Positions 10,060 to 22,385 of a DNA stretch of 64,000 nt are shown in pieces. Origin of the DNA: Atherinomorus stipes (taxonomy: Eukaryota; Chordata; Actinopteri; Atheriniformes; Atherinidae); contig JALJCO010001372.1 of the NCBI GenBank assembly GCA_023101725.1, forward strand, positions 1 to 64,000, read 5' to 3'. The notes beneath the pieces are model-generated. The model was given only the letters and a program-made list of their open reading frames with translations. It searched no databases and was not told where the DNA came from. The number at the start of each line of letters is the position of its first letter. Within the stretch, counting starts at the first letter, position 1. A program made the position numbers and the translations under genes.

Positions 10060-12667
10060 TGTCCTCTGACCACTGGTCCGGGCCACAGACCATGGTGTAA
10101 TTAGTGGTCCTTGCCACCAGAGGGCGTCTGGTTGTGGTCCGGACCACGGACAACAGTGTAAATAGTGGTCCAACCCGCTAGATGGCATCTGCCTCTCTGG
10201 TCTGTGCTGTCATTTTTGTTACTGATCACAGAACTGAAAGCCAATTTCCATTCCATGGTTTTAAATAAAGTTTAATATTTCTGATACCCTTGGTTTTGCT
10301 TTCAGGTTGTTTATTCAAAATTTATTTAGGTTCATCTATTTGGTTCTTTGTAATAGGCTAATGAATGAATTGACACAAATTTGTGCGATCACTGTATTTT
10401 ATTAGTGGACTTAATCTGAGAATTGATTCTCTTTGAACCGCTGTGATGCTTATTACCGGACAGTTTGTTCATGAATCACCTGACAGTTTGTTCATTTATT
10501 ATTTCCTCATGCTGATGCTCATCTTGCTGGTAGCCTAATTACATACAAAGATCATTCTTATTAGCAGCGTTCCTTGAAATGGACCACATTAATAAGTGGT
10601 CCTTTGCACTCAGGTGTCTGGATCAGTGGTCCGGACCACTGGTCCATGCTACGGACCACATTAATAAGTGGTCCGTCCAACTCAGGCATCTGGCTCACTG
10701 GTCCGTCTGCTGGTCCCCAGCATGGTCCATGGTGTAATTAGTGGTCCCTCCCGCTACAGGGCGTCTGGCTCTCTGGTCCCTGCCTTCATTCTTGCCACTG
10801 ATAACAGAGCTGAAAGGCAATTTCTGCTCCATAGTATTAAATTAAGTTTAATATTTTTTATACCTTTGGTTTTTAAATTTGATTATATCATTTAGTCTAA
10901 ATTTATTTTGTTTCATCCACTGCAGTTTGGTTACATGTTCTTTTAATAAATTGATAAATAGTTGTGAACGACAACATTTCTTACTGTAATATTATTGGAC
11001 CTAAATGGAATATGCTCCCTGTGTCATGCTGACTGTTTATTACTTACCAGACAATTTTTGGTTATCTATCTAAAGTAGCACAGGGGTTGTAGCGAAAACT
11101 GTGGTCTGGTCCGGACCACTGGTCCGCCACGGACCATGAGTGGTCCATCCCGCTCGAAAGCATCTGTCTCACTGGTCCGTGTGGTCACAGAGCCGAAAGC
11201 CAATTTCCACTCCATAATACTTCTGACACCCGTATTCTCTTTGGTTATTTATTCTGATTTTTATTTGTCTTCATTCATTTGCTCATCAACGGGTAAGCAA
11301 ATGAATGACGACAAAGTTCTTTGTAATTAATGAATGAATTGACTTTAATGTGTGCGATCTCTGTGTGTTACGAGTGAACTTAATCTGGGAATTGATTCTC
11401 CTTGAACCACAAAGAGTGCTTATCACCAAACAGTTTGTTGATATAATTTATCATTTCCTATGATCGTCATGTTGCTGCTCATTTTGTATGTAATTAAATA
11501 CCAAAATATCATACTTATTAGTAGCGTTCCTTGCCATAGACCACAGTAATGAGTGGTCCGTCCTGCTCAGGCGTCACGATCAGTGGTCCGGACCACTGGT
11601 CCGTGCCAGGACCACAATAATGAGTGGTCCGTCCTACTCAGTCATCTGGCTCACTGGTCCATCTGCTGGTCTGCGGCGGACCACGGTGTAATTAGTGGTC
11701 CGTCCCGCTAGTAGGCGTCTGTCTCACTGGCCCGTGTGGTCATTCTTATCACTGGCCACAGAGCTGAAAGCCAATTTCTACTCCATAGTTTGAAATTAAG
11801 TTTAATAATTCTGATACACTTGTTTTGCACTTTGTTTATTCATTCTGATTTTATTTAAGTCCATCCACTGCAGTTTAAGTAGGCTGTTGTTTTTCAATGA
11901 AGGAATAAATTGATAGTAACTGTGTGGGACCCAATTACTTACTGTTTTATTAGTGGACTCAAGCCTACGTGTTAATGTTATTTATCTAAAATAGAAGCTC
12001 AACATCTGGCTGATCCCAACACTGCACAATCCTACCACGTTTCCTGCTGGTGGTATTAGGTCTATTATAATCTTCTCATCTTGTAATTGAATATCCAAAG
12101 TGGTCCGAACCACTGATCCAGACGTCTGAGCGGGACGGATCATTCATTACTGTGGTCCATGCCGGGGACAAGAAGACGAACCAGTAAGCCAGACGCCCTC
12201 TAGCGGGACGGACCACTAATTACACTGTGGTCCGTGGCAAGGAAAGCTACTAATAAGTATATTTGGGTATTTAATTACATAAAAGATGAGCAACTTGTCA
12301 AAAGTCAATTCATTCATTAATTACAAAGAACTTTGTCGTCATTCATTTGCTTACCCGTTGATAAACAAATGAATGAAGACAAATAAAAACCAGAATAAAT
12401 AACAAAAGACAATACGGGTATCAGAAATATCAAACTTAATCTAAAACTATAGAAATTGGCTTTCAGCTCTGTGGCCAGTGGTAAGTATGACTGCACGGAC
12501 CAGTGAGACAGATGCCTTCGAGCGGGATGGACCACTCATTACACCATGGTCCGTGGCGGACCAGTGGTCCGGACCAGAGCCAGACGCCCCCTGGTGGCAA
12601 GGACCACTAATTACATGGTCGTCCGTGGCACGGACCAGTGGTCCGGACCAGACCACAGTTTTCGCTA
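10060..12667. repeat. Tandem/inverted array with GGTCCGGACC palindromes
   Basis: Four direct units, each with an anchor like GAGCTGAAAGCCAATTTC (at about 10231, 10807, 11190, 11761), are spaced 576, 383 and 571 bp apart. A fifth unit is inverted (its anchor, reverse complemented, at about 12461). Each unit has several copies of AGTGGTCC and GGACCACT and a palindromic core GTGGTCCGGACCAC (10134-10147, 10626-10639, 11583-11596, with variants at 11108, 12100, 12561 and 12638). The outer flank GTAGCGAAAACTGTGGTC occurs at 11089 and inverted at 12667, so units 3 and 5 form a large inverted repeat around unit 4. Peptides shared between short ORFs here reflect the DNA repeat, not genes. The family is not recognised. 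Confidence 0.8.
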
Positions 12668-12697
12668 CAACCCCTTCTCAATATTGGGTAATGTTAG

Positions 12698-12855
12698 AGG
12701 AAGCAGAAGATCAGGGTCACGGGTCCACTCTGTAGCAGCATTTCATATGGATCCTTATCTCCGATTAACACAATCTTCTCCAGATAGCGTCTCCTTGCCT
12801 CGTGGAGAAGTTTATCTTGGTACCGGTCTTTTCTTTCTTTTTAAACTTTAAGCAT
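12698..12855 (-). pseudogene. Transposon-derived exon, copy 1 (degraded)
   Basis: This is a DNA match to the exon at 31354-31663, continuing upstream as repeat to about 12966. From an ATG at 12855 the minus strand reads a short basic N-terminus, then YQDKLLHEARRRYLEKIV and IGDKDPYEML in the same frame as the other copy, with an early stop and a later frameshift. Matching frames with mostly conservative changes between the two copies suggest the sequence once coded for protein. The copy ends at 12698, close to the edge of the GGTCC array. Confidence 0.5.
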
Positions 12856-12965
12856 CCTGCCGTTTTCTTGTTCTCAGTCGGTCTCTCCCGCTGGCCTCAA
12901 AACATGGCAGCAGCGTGTTGTTTACCTCCCACAATGCATTGCGCTGTGACGTCGGTTCCCAAGCC

Positions 12966-13235
12966 TTATACTCAACCCTGAGTGGGATCGGTAGCCAGTG
13001 AAGTGATTTGAGGATGGGAGTCATGTGGTCAAACTTGCGCACCCTCATCAGGATCCTGGCCGCACTGTTCTGAACGTACTGAAGCCTTTTTAGGCTTTGG
13101 TCAGGTATCCCGATGAGGAGTGCATGACAATAGTCCAGCCTGGAAGAGACAAAGGCGTGGACAAGCCTCACTGCATTCGGAAGAGTGAGGGAGGGACGGA
13201 GTTTGGTGATATTTTTGAGGTGGAAGAAGGACAAA
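12966..13235 (-). pseudogene. L2-type LINE reverse transcriptase fragment
   Basis: Minus-strand translation gives a segment typical of the region after the RT palm in L2/CR1-like LINEs: HAFVSSRLDYCHALL, LQYVQNSAARILM and TPILKSLHWLPIPLRVEYK. It stops abruptly at about 12966, where the transposon-exon repeat begins, so the C-terminus is missing. No catalytic motifs are included. Confidence 0.75.
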
Positions 13236-13249
13236 AAAACACATCAAAG

Positions 13250-13800
13250 CAATAAAACAGATCAGAGCAGTTCTGTTTGCATCGTTCTAAATGTCCAACC
13301 AAGATCAGACTAGCCTCAGAATTTATTTAAAAGCCAATGAAAAAAGAGAAGTCTTGAGCCTGGACTTAAACTGGTCTAGGGAAGAAGAAGCCCTTACTCC
13401 TAATGGGAGGCTGTTCCATAGTTTGGGAGCTGCAACTGAAAAGGATTTATCACCCCTCGACTTCAGTCTGGCTTTTGGAACAACCAATAACAGTTGATCA
13501 GCTGATCTCAGGGCTCTGGGTGGCGTGTAGAACTGGACTAAATCACTGAGGTACGAGGGCACTAGGAGGTGCAGGCATTTGAAAGCAAGAACTAAAACCT
13601 TCAAATCAACACGAAAACGGGCCTGGAGCCAGTGTATTGTGCGCAGAACGGGGTGATGTGATCACGTCTCTTGGTTCGGGTCAGAAGACAAGCTGCGGCA
13701 TTTTAAACGTACTGCAAGCGCTGCATAAGCATCTGATCAAGACCGATATACAGAGCATTACGATAGTAATTGTTTAATTGTGCAGCAGGCCGCTGGTGAC
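13250..13800 (-). pseudogene. L2-type LINE C-terminal fragment
   Basis: An open stretch (13604-13323) encodes the LINE C-terminus: FKCLHLLVPSYLSDLV, the hallmark VVPKARLKSRGDKSFSVAAP, and LWNSLPLGVRA. The more N-terminal part (YIGLDQMLMQRLQYV, then a stop and frameshifts) is read at about 13800-13620. It is a second LINE fragment in the same direction as 12966-13235. It cannot be the continuation of that fragment, because the protein order is wrong. Confidence 0.75.
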
Positions 13801-14099
13801 TGAAAACTGGAGGAACTGATGAACTAGCACATGCCACAACCGCAGGAAGACACTGCCCAAAGGCTCCAGCATAAGCATTCACCCGAGACTTTATGTTATT
13901 ACGAGACTGCATTGAATTGTATTATGACGCGAAAAAAAAAAATTACAAAATATTTTCCTTCAAAACATTTTCTTTAGTCTCAAATCACATCAGTTTTTGC
14001 TATCAGTGTGCAAATTTGTTCTCTCAATATTTTTTTATTTTGGATTCAAAACTGTTTTCCTCTTTCAGATCATTTTTTTTTCTTGATTTCTATTAAAAA

Positions 14100-14520
14100 A
14101 GAAAAAAATAAACTCCATATCAATGTTGCTTCTACTCTTAATTTCTATGCTCCGTACCAGTTGGTGGCGGTAATGCAGCTTTTACGTTGTTTACAAACCA
14201 AGAAGAAGAAGAAGCAGCACGTGACTTCCGCATTCCATTCTTTGATCGGAGTTCTCTTCATCAGATCGAGGCGGAGTGAAGCAGAACATCACAAGAACAA
14301 AGTTTAGAGACTGAATATCTGGAGGCTCCGCTTCTCTTCTTTACAAGGTATTCTCTGCAACATTATTTCATGAATACTTTCAGACGTATCTTGGATACTG
14401 ATGATTGTTGGTTTCTGTCCTCTGCGGAGGTCAGCCCGCTGGAGAGAAACGACGTGGCGGAAGAAGATCAGACAAAGAGTTGTTATCGAGGGAAGCCTCG
14501 TGGAGAAAGCAGGTGAGAAT
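14100..14520 (+). other. Possible 5' exon region of an unknown gene
   Basis: An (AAG)n run near 14205 sits in a motif context common in fish repeats (GTGGCGGTAATGCAGC upstream). It is followed by a more GC-rich stretch with two splice-donor-like sites, ACAAG|GTATTC (14347) and AGCAG|GTGAGA (about 14512). The stretch has no long ORF, so it would be 5' UTR exons if real. No downstream partner was identified. This is weak evidence. Confidence 0.2.
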
Positions 14521-16287
14521 TTCCAAAGCTTGGTGTGATGTGTTTGCTTTAATCGGTAAGTGGTAATAATCCCGGGATTTGTGTGCTTGTGATGTTTGGT
14601 GTTTAGTGAGGTTTAGTTGCTGCGGCGGAGTGGTGGATCTGTGGGCTTGATGTGGTTTTGAGTTGCGACGGAAAATGTTTTCTTTTCTTTAAGTCTTGCT
14701 TTCTCTGCAAGACTGAAGTGAGAAAAATCAAACGGAGGTGAAATGAAAATCCTGTAACGTCCAGCAGGACGTGTTGAAAGAATGGAGGAAGAGTTATTGT
14801 GGAAACAGTTACTTAGGTTTCCTCTCGCTCCCCTCCCCCTAATCTCTGGCCAACAGGACTCCACACTAACTTTTTGCATTGGCTGCACCAGTAAAACAAC
14901 TGGGTGCAGCCCAGTTCTCCCAGCATTGGTCTGTGTGCCATTTTTCTCCATTTTAAGGATTGCTTTTTGATCATAAGCCATAAACACTGCTGGTTATTTA
15001 AATAATGGTGAACAAGGATGAGTTCTAGGAAAGTGTTTCTCTTCATCTGCAGCATGAATGTTAAGTAGGGAAAACACATTATTTCCAAAATCATCTTAAA
15101 GTGCTAGCTTCACTGAACTGAATGAAACCATGGTGTTTGTGGTAAATTTCCCTCCCCTGAATTTAGATTGAATCCATTGTTTTTCATGAGAATGATCTCC
15201 TTGGACATGAATTTGGTGACACGCAGCTCCTCTTTGGTGATATTCTGCCACGTTTATGTCTGCTCACCCAGCCATAAACATCTAGATTGTTGGACTTTGT
15301 TCCTTTTAAAAATAATATGCCAGCGTCTCCTACTGGTCATTTCCCCTCCGATTTCTTCCAGACAGCCTCCAGGTGCAGCTCTAACACCAGTAGAGTATAT
15401 ATAGCCAGCATATTCTCAGCCTAAAGTTTCAGCAGAAACAGGTGCAGCTTTTTCATTTTTCTAGAGCTGCGTTGCGTCAAATTTCTTTGTTTTTTCTAAC
15501 TTGGCTGTTTGTTTCAGCCTCGTAGCCACTGCTGAACTTCTGGGGGAGACGTGCAGTTGTGTAGTCTAGTTTATTCTAGTGGGTATAATCTGGTCCGTCT
15601 CCCAGAAGACCAGCTGGATTATGTTTCTGTTTCAATAGTTGATTTTTCATATTTAGTTGTGAGTTTCCATTTTCTGCTAATTTCATTAGTAAGGATATAA
15701 TTCATGGTGTCGTCATCATGGGAGATTAGAACAGTTTTAGTATGAAGGGTGAGGATGAAGAAGATGGTCTGCCTTCTGTTGTTTTGCCAGTTAATGTTTA
15801 AAAGCTCATAAGGACGGCGTTAGTTCATTTATGTTTCCTACAGATCATAAATTAGTTGGAAGAGGAAAAAAATAGGTCACTCTTACCTAGGGATTGGAAT
15901 GGGTACAGAATTCAGTACTTTTATTGGTACCTACCGAACTCCGTCGCTACTACCAAGTACCGATTCACATAAAATCAAAAGATCGCATGTTTAGGTACCT
16001 AAATGCATCCTTTTTACTGTGACAAGCAGCGCGTACAGAACGCGCACTGTCAGCCGACTCATTGTCAGCCACATATATCGGCGTTTTTTATAACTACCAG
16101 GGAGGTAGTTGCGACTGATTCTCACAATTTGAGTTGGGGCTGCTAGCGCCGATGCTAATTTTCGCTATTTTACTGTAGAAATGTCCTTTGTATGGGTCAA
16201 ACGATTATCTGCGGTTGGTTTTTTCAAACATTCATGTCACTGAAAGGTACTATGTATACAGTAGTTTTGTATTTCGGTTGTAAAGAG
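14521..16287. other. Non-coding stretch with a hAT-like terminus
   Basis: I see no gene. At about 15889 the motif AGGGATTGGAATGGGTAC, followed by alternating GGTACC-like steps, resembles a hAT end. I found no matching end or target duplication, so it may be a truncated copy. Confidence 0.3.
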
Positions 16288-16916
16288 TAGGGATGCTCCG
16301 ATCTTCAGATCGGGATCAGCTCTGATAGGAAAAAAAAATCTTAGATTGGTAAAAATCGGACTGTGTAAAAATGAGCCGATCCATAGGCGCAGATCTTTTC
16401 AGTGTATTTCTATGCTGCTCCTTTAAGTGACATCACGTGTTACTAAAGCAGCACGTGGAGGCTGTTTGTTTACAAGGCCAGAGTCACAGCTGCTAGCAGC
16501 TAGCAGGCTGCCGTGTTTCCTTCTGTCGCTGCTCCAACAACAGTCCTGCGGCGGTTTGGTTTCCACGTTTCACAGGCAAGGCGAGTTTATTTATATAGTA
16601 CACTTCATGTACAGAAAAATTCAAAGTGCTTTACATAAAACATTATAAGCAAAAGGGGGGTAAAAAAGAATAAAAAATTAAAAGCATGATTCAAAATTAA
16701 AAACATTTAAGATTAAAAAGAGAGAATGTAGAGATGTGGGAATTTTAACTTTTGAATCAAATCTACGTAAATGCAGCTGAGAACAGGTGGGCCTTCAACC
16801 TGGATTTAAATAAACTAAGTGTTTCAGCTGATCTGAGACTTTCTGGGAGTTTGCGCCAGACATGTGGAGCATAGAATCTGAATGCAGCTTCTCCAGGTCT
16901 GGTTCTGACTCTGGGA

Positions 16917-18299
16917 TAGGCCTGCACGATTTTGACAAAAAACCTAATTGCGATTTTTCTGACAAATATTGCGATTGCGATTCGATTTGCGATTTTTACA
17001 TTTGATAGTTTAAAATGCATAAAACTAAAATTATGAATGAAAGAAGTTGTTACTTTTACAACAATAATCTACTTTAAAAACTATTCATGTGTCCAGCATC
17101 CTCTTCTGGCTTCTGTCTGATGTTGAACCTGAGAAATCTCTAATAAAAACTACACAGTGAGTTTGTTCAATGTTTTGTGATCACCACAAAAGTGAGTAAT
17201 TATAGCTACTAACTCCATCTCCCAAAAGTAACAGCGTTTTTTATATCAAAGTTTCAGCTTTGTAAAAATAATCACTTGGAAAAGTAATAATTCTGTTACT
17301 TTATTCTGTAATAATTCTGTTACTAATATTCCCATTGGCTTAACTTTAATCTCTGTTGAATTATTCCTGATCAAAGTGAATATCAGATCTAATCTAATAT
17401 CAGATCACTAATGAATGAAACAGAAACTTAACAGAATAAATTACTAACAGAATCTTGGACAGTCGGACTGATGGATGTCTGAGAGGAGCTTCAGCTCTAC
17501 CGGCTTCCAGCCAACATGAAGAAACACGTAGTTTCAATGAACATTTCACATTGTTTGTGTCTTTTATCTCTGAGAGAAAACTGACGTTTGTGATTCCAGT
17601 TAATAATTCTTCCCGTTTTCTCGGGATTCACTGTTGCTGTGTCTCTGTGTGTGTGTGTGTGTGTGTGCACCTGTGTTCACATGTGCGGTGCGCGTGACGA
17701 CTCGTGTTTGCTGACAGTTCATCAGTCCCCGTCATCACTTGTTTGTCGCTGTTTTATAAACTGGATGTATAGTCGTGCGCTTCTGTCAGGTTTGTGACGC
17801 CGCCGCTCAGAGGCTCCTGCAGAGGCTCCACACGAACATCTTCCAACCTGCAGTGCAGCTGGTCTGAACAGTTATCACATGCAGACCAACTCAGGAGTGC
17901 ATGACGAGTGTCCAGGTGTAACCGTATCACTCCGCCAACTCTAGTGTCGTTTCTTTTACTGCCATTATTCCATCACTGTAACCAGCTGCTCCTCCGTTAC
18001 CGAAGAAGTTCCTTCAGTCGTTTTTACGTAGTTAATCAGTCACCATGAAAACATTTTGCTCACTGCGCAACGTCAGGTACACGTGCAGTGTTTGTTGTTC
18101 ATGCTGACTGCAGCCGGTGTATCACCATTTCTGATTGGCCAGCAAGCCAGGAACGCAGGGCGCAACCATTTTGATAGGCGAATAGATTTGTCACTCAAAT
18201 GTCAGGAAAAAAAACAAAAACCTCAGGCACGTGAGGTTAGGTTATCGCAGTAGTTTAAACCTCAATTTCGATGCAGTTAAGGTTAATCGTGCAGCCCTA
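16917..18299. mobile_element. hAT element (TAGGCCTGCACGATT), 1383 bp
   Basis: The ends TAGGCCTGCACGATT and AATCGTGCAGCCCTA are inverted repeats with one mismatch. A perfect 8-bp duplication, CTCTGGGA, flanks them (16909-16916 and 18300-18307). The left subterminal part has repeated TTGCGATT motifs. It holds a (GT)n run at about 17645-17668 and no transposase frame. It inserted into the C-terminal coding part of the surrounding LINE. Confidence 0.93.
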
Positions 18300-18705
18300 C
18301 TCTGGGAACTGATAAGAGACTGGATCCAGATGACCTGAGGGGTCCAGTAGTAGGTTCATACTGTGTCAAGAGCTCACTCATGTAATTTGGGCCTAAACCA
18401 GAGCTTTATTGACCTATAGCAGAACTTTTAAAGTCTATTCTCTGATGGACCGGCAGCCAGTGTAAAGACCTCAGAACTGGACTGATGTGGTCCACTTTTC
18501 TGGTCTTAGTGAGAACTTGGGCAGCAGAGTTCTGAATGAGCTGCAGCTGTTAAATGATTTTTTAGGTAGACCAGTAAAGACGCTGTTACAGTAGTCAAGC
18601 CGACTGAAGATGAATGCATGGACTAGTTTTTCCAGATTTTCCTGAGGCATCAGATCTTTTATCCTTGAGTTGTTCTTCAGGTGATAGTAGGCTGGTTTAG
18701 TGATC

Positions 18706-19141
18706 TTTTTTTCTTTTTTTTTTTTTTTTTAACAAAGGCACTTTGGTGCCCTCCCTCACCACGCCCGCTTGACACACACCCTCCCCAAAACCCTACGTGT
18801 GTGTGTGTGAGGTAGAGCAGGGGGGGAGAGAGGTCTTGGGAAGGGAGACCAGGGGGGTATGAATTCCCCCCGTGGAAGATGAGCCGTTACCGGCATTAGG
18901 TACCCCTGCCTTCCGGGATCCCCCCAGGGCAGAAGGGGGCAGGCATGGCCGCCCTCACGGCCAGGCGACCGGCATTCACCACAGAGGGGCCAGCCTCGGC
19001 CCCTGGGGGCGCCCGACCACCCCAGGCCAGGGAGGGGGTAAAAGGGACGGGAGCGGAAAGGGTCGGCGGAGGGGCCAGAGTCACCCGCCCAACATCCCCA
19101 GGCCCCGCAAACCCCCCAAGAGGCACGCAGAGCTGCTTTTT
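18706..19141 (-). mobile_element. GC-rich retroposon with T tract (poly(A) on minus)
   Basis: A 436-bp insert in the L2-type LINE is flanked by an exact 11-bp duplication GTTTAGTGATC (18695-18705 and 19142-19152). It begins with an interrupted T tract (18706-18731), so on the minus strand it ends in poly(A). The body is very GC-rich compared with its surroundings and contains a short (TG)n run near 18800. These are the hallmarks of target-primed reverse transcription by a LINE enzyme. The source RNA is not recognised. It could be a SINE, a LINE 3' UTR or a processed non-coding copy. The overlapping long ORFs on both strands follow from GC content. Confidence 0.8.
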
Positions 19142-21591
19142 GTTTAGTGATCGTTTTGATGTGTTTTTTCAAAGTTTAGGTCTGAGTCCATCACTACACC
19201 CAGATTTCTGGCCTGATTGGTGCTTTTTATGGACTGAAGTTCTGTGACAACCTGCTGTCGTTTCTCTTTGGCTCCAAAAACAATCACCTAAGTTTTGTTG
19301 TTGTTCAGCTGAAGAAAGTTGAGGCACATCCAGTCATTAATCTCCCCAATACATTTACCAAGAGCCTGTACAGAGCCCCAGTCTCCTGGTGACACTGTAA
19401 TATATAGCTGTGTGTCATCTGCGTAGTTATGGTAACTAATATTGTTGTTCTCTATAACCTGGGCCAGTGGTAGCATGTAGATATTAAACATAAGAGGCCC
19501 AAGGATAGAACCCTGGGGAACTCCACAGGTCATTTTTGTCTGCTCAGATGTAAAATTGCCTACTGACACAAAGTACTTCCTGTTCTCCAAGTATGTTTTG
19601 AACCAGTTTAGTACAGAACTAGAGAGATCCACCCACTTCTCCAGTCGTTGGAGTGATATAATGTGGTCAACTGTATCAAATGCAGCACTGAGATCCAGTA
19701 AAACCAACACTGACATTTTTGCTGTTTTGAATATATCTACCAACCAAGCAAGTGGAGAGATTTTTTTCTTAAAGGTGTCATAACCTAGTGTTTTACATAC
19801 ACAATCCTTCTTAAATTATCTTCAAATGCATTTTTAATTCTAGTTGGGTGGACGAAAATTTAATGAGCTCATTTCAACCTCTTTTTTTATCCCCAACTTT
19901 TGTTTGTCGCGAGAACACGTACAAGAGTTAGAGCTGTCTGTTAGCGCGTTCATGAGGCAAGCGTCAAAGCCAAAACAAAGTTTTATCAGGACGGAGCAAG
20001 TGAAGGAAATTATGTCCCAACAGAGAAAAATGTGATTAAAACGTAACAGTGCGGTTGATAGAGAGGATCCGCAGAGTAAAAGGGCTGGACTCTGATGAAT
20101 ATAAGGAGCGGACGTCTGACGTGAAGTTAACCAAACAGTTTTAGCTTCTGTAGCTACATTAGCAGCTTGTTCGCTCGTCAACCACCGTTTACTGGTCTCT
20201 TACACAAAAGATAATAAGTTACACAAGCAGCAACACTTACCGACTGCACATCCTCACTGATAAATATAATCCACTGGTCCCTGGTAGTGTTGTCCCTTCT
20301 GTCCACTCAGGCCGACCACGAGCAGCTGTAAGGCGGACACGCTTCTGCACAGGAGCCGGTGAAAAGCAGAGCTCATAACAAAGAGGCTAGCTTAGCAGCT
20401 CGCTCACAACCTCTCTAGTTCACGTCATAACAGCTGGTCATAACTCCTCCATGGCAGGTAATCAGCTGCTTTTGGGTGGCGCTAAAGAGGCTAGCTTAGC
20501 AGGCCGATGTGATTGACGTCAATGCCAGAGGCGGTTCCAAATCGTGAGCTGTGGAGTGCGCGCTCTTGTGGCTGATTCTGGGATGAAGAGAGAGCTCAAG
20601 CTGAAAAACGAATCCACTTTCACTTTCAGGAGTTTCTGGCACTTTTTTACTCAATTCCTACCCCAATACACATGTTTTAACATGAAAAAGTGGGATTTCC
20701 GGGCGATGACTCGTTTAATTTCAGCTCCTTTATTAGGCTGTTTATTTTAAATTAGATTTTACATTTCTAATTCGCAATGACAACTATTTTAAAGAAATTT
20801 TGTTCCTGTTTATTTTCACGTTTGACTGAGGAGGTCAGGCTGTTGTTTCTACTCAGTTTTGGCATTTTATTATTTTAAATCTATTAACTGCACTGACTGA
20901 ACCAGGACGTTTTGTTATATTTTTACTAGGGCTGTAACGGTACATGTATTTGTGTCGAACTGTTCGGTACGCTACTCTCTGTTTGGCACGACCCTGTAGC
21001 GAACTGTTGGGCGCAGGATTTGTTTATTTAGATATCTATTGTTTCATTAAGTTCTTGCTGCGACCTGACATAAGGACCAGTGCACCATCCTGTTTCTAAC
21101 AACTCTGAACAACGACATGTGAGATTGTTGAGCTGAAGCTCCACCAACTCTTCAGTTCGGAGAACTTTGGTTTAGATGAAGAGGGAGCTGAATAAAAGTA
21201 GGCAAAACTAAATCAGTCTGATGACATTCCAGAACTGCGATCGCAGCGTTCCCCCATCAGCGTCTCAGCATTGGGAGGATGAGTAAGTGTGATAGCCGCC
21301 GTGTTGATAACCTACAACTACAAATCATCTCTGCAGAATGATGTATTCATGAACTCTGTAACAGTAATCTTCCAGTCACAGCATTTCAGTGTTAATCAGA
21401 ATAAAGCAGCAACACTTTTAAGTCACGTCGCGTTTCCAAACTGATTTTAAAAAGAAAGAGAGAGAGAAAACACAGAGGACAGAAAAACGTAAAGGATTGT
21501 ATAATCCCTGATAAAACTTGTTTCATTCCATGAAGTAGTGCTAAATATTCTTAAAGTTCAGATCTAAGGTGATGTGCTGACATAATTAAAC

Positions 21592-21855
21592 GTGATTTTA
21601 AAGGCGGTATCAGCTGTGCGTTCCCGCGACGTACTCGTTCTCACGAGCAAGAGGAGTGAACCCTATGAACCCTTGCGGACCCTGAGGTCCTCTGGTACCG
21701 ACCTTTTAGTTGTTCCCAGAGTGAGAACTAAAACTCACGGCGAGGCCTCATTCCACCATCATGGTCCTCGTCTGTGGAACAGCCCGCCAGAAAACCTCAG
21801 GGCTGCAGAGACTGTTGATGTTTTTAAGAAGAGGCTCAAGACCTTTTTTACTTAG
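21592..21855 (+). pseudogene. L2/CR1-like LINE C-terminal fragment
   Basis: An 87-aa open stretch includes LLVVPRVRTKTHGEASF, GPRLWNSPPENLR and VFKKRLKTFF, the conserved C-terminal tail of fish L2/CR1-like reverse transcriptases. The sequence after the stop (to about 22330) is AT-rich and then GC-richer, and is probably this LINE's 3' UTR. The polymerase domain is absent. Confidence 0.75.
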
Positions 21856-22334
21856 CTTTTAATTGAATTTTATCTAATTTTTATATGATCTTTTTCTTTT
21901 TTTTTTTTTAATTTGGTTTTGCGATATTTAAATTTATTTTATATGGATTTTTTTGTATTCCTTTTAGTGGATTTTAATTATTATCTATCTTTTATTTTAT
22001 TTATGTATTTATTTTGGTTTAACCCTAAAAACTTTTAATTTCCCCCAGTGTTTCCTCATGGGGATCCTTCACTCTGGCAGCTCTGCCTGCTCGGTCTGGG
22101 GGGTAACAGCTGTGGTGGATGCCCTTTTCCTGGTGTCTGGGGTCCTGCACTGCAGCCCTGCGGCTGTGGTGTGGACCCTTGCCTGTCCTGATCTGGGGGG
22201 TCCTTGCAGCTCGGCCTTATGTGGCTGGGGTGGGCTGGTTCCTGGTGTGAATGGATGCCCAACATATCATTTCCTCACAGCAGTGTCATGCCAGATGTTT
22301 TTTACTGTTAGTGTTTTTATACCTGTTCACTTAA

Positions 22335-22385
22335 AGGTGCCATGACATCAAATTTCACTTTTCTGGGGTTTTGGGGGTGTAGGAG
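22335..22385 (+). repeat. TTAA-type (piggyBac-like) element terminus
   Basis: After a TTAA (22331-22334), AGGTGCCATGACATC is followed by about 35 bp that match the inverted right end of the element at 24308-28350. The other end of this copy was not located. Confidence 0.55.

Larger units (their letters stand above)
16763..19743 (-). pseudogene. L2-type reverse transcriptase, interrupted
   Basis: The longest piece (19743-19288, 151 aa) has [14 protein letters not shown] (motif A), [17 protein letters not shown] (motif B) and [10 protein letters not shown] (motif C, YADD intact). After the retroposon the frame is broken by stops, but LEKLVHAFIFSRLDYCNS and LTKTRKVDH-like segments are legible at 18640-18400. 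The C-terminus (LPESLRSAETLSLFKSRLK) lies at 16915-16763. Two element insertions and several small indels make it inactive. Confidence 0.8.
16572..19780 (-). mobile_element. L2-type LINE, 5' truncated, carrying two insertions
   Basis: The 3' end (16572) has the ATTTATATAG/AAGTGCTTTACAT tail motif typical of fish L2-like LINEs. The coding region is read leftwards from about 19780 and is interrupted by a retroposon (18706-19141) and a hAT element (16917-18299). With these removed, the legible order is RT palm, connection, then C-terminal VPRVRTRPGEAAFRFYAP. The 5' end is truncated within the RT. I found no clear target duplication. Confidence 0.75.

Noticed and set aside
10668..12656. Short frames sharing FYLSSFIC and GKQMNDDKVLCN
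   Set aside because: The sharing is explained by the tandem and inverted DNA units. The frames lack any coding support.
18756..19247. Frames of 76-138 aa on both strands
   Set aside because: They arise from the high GC of the retroposon at 18706-19141. No domain or consistent start is present.
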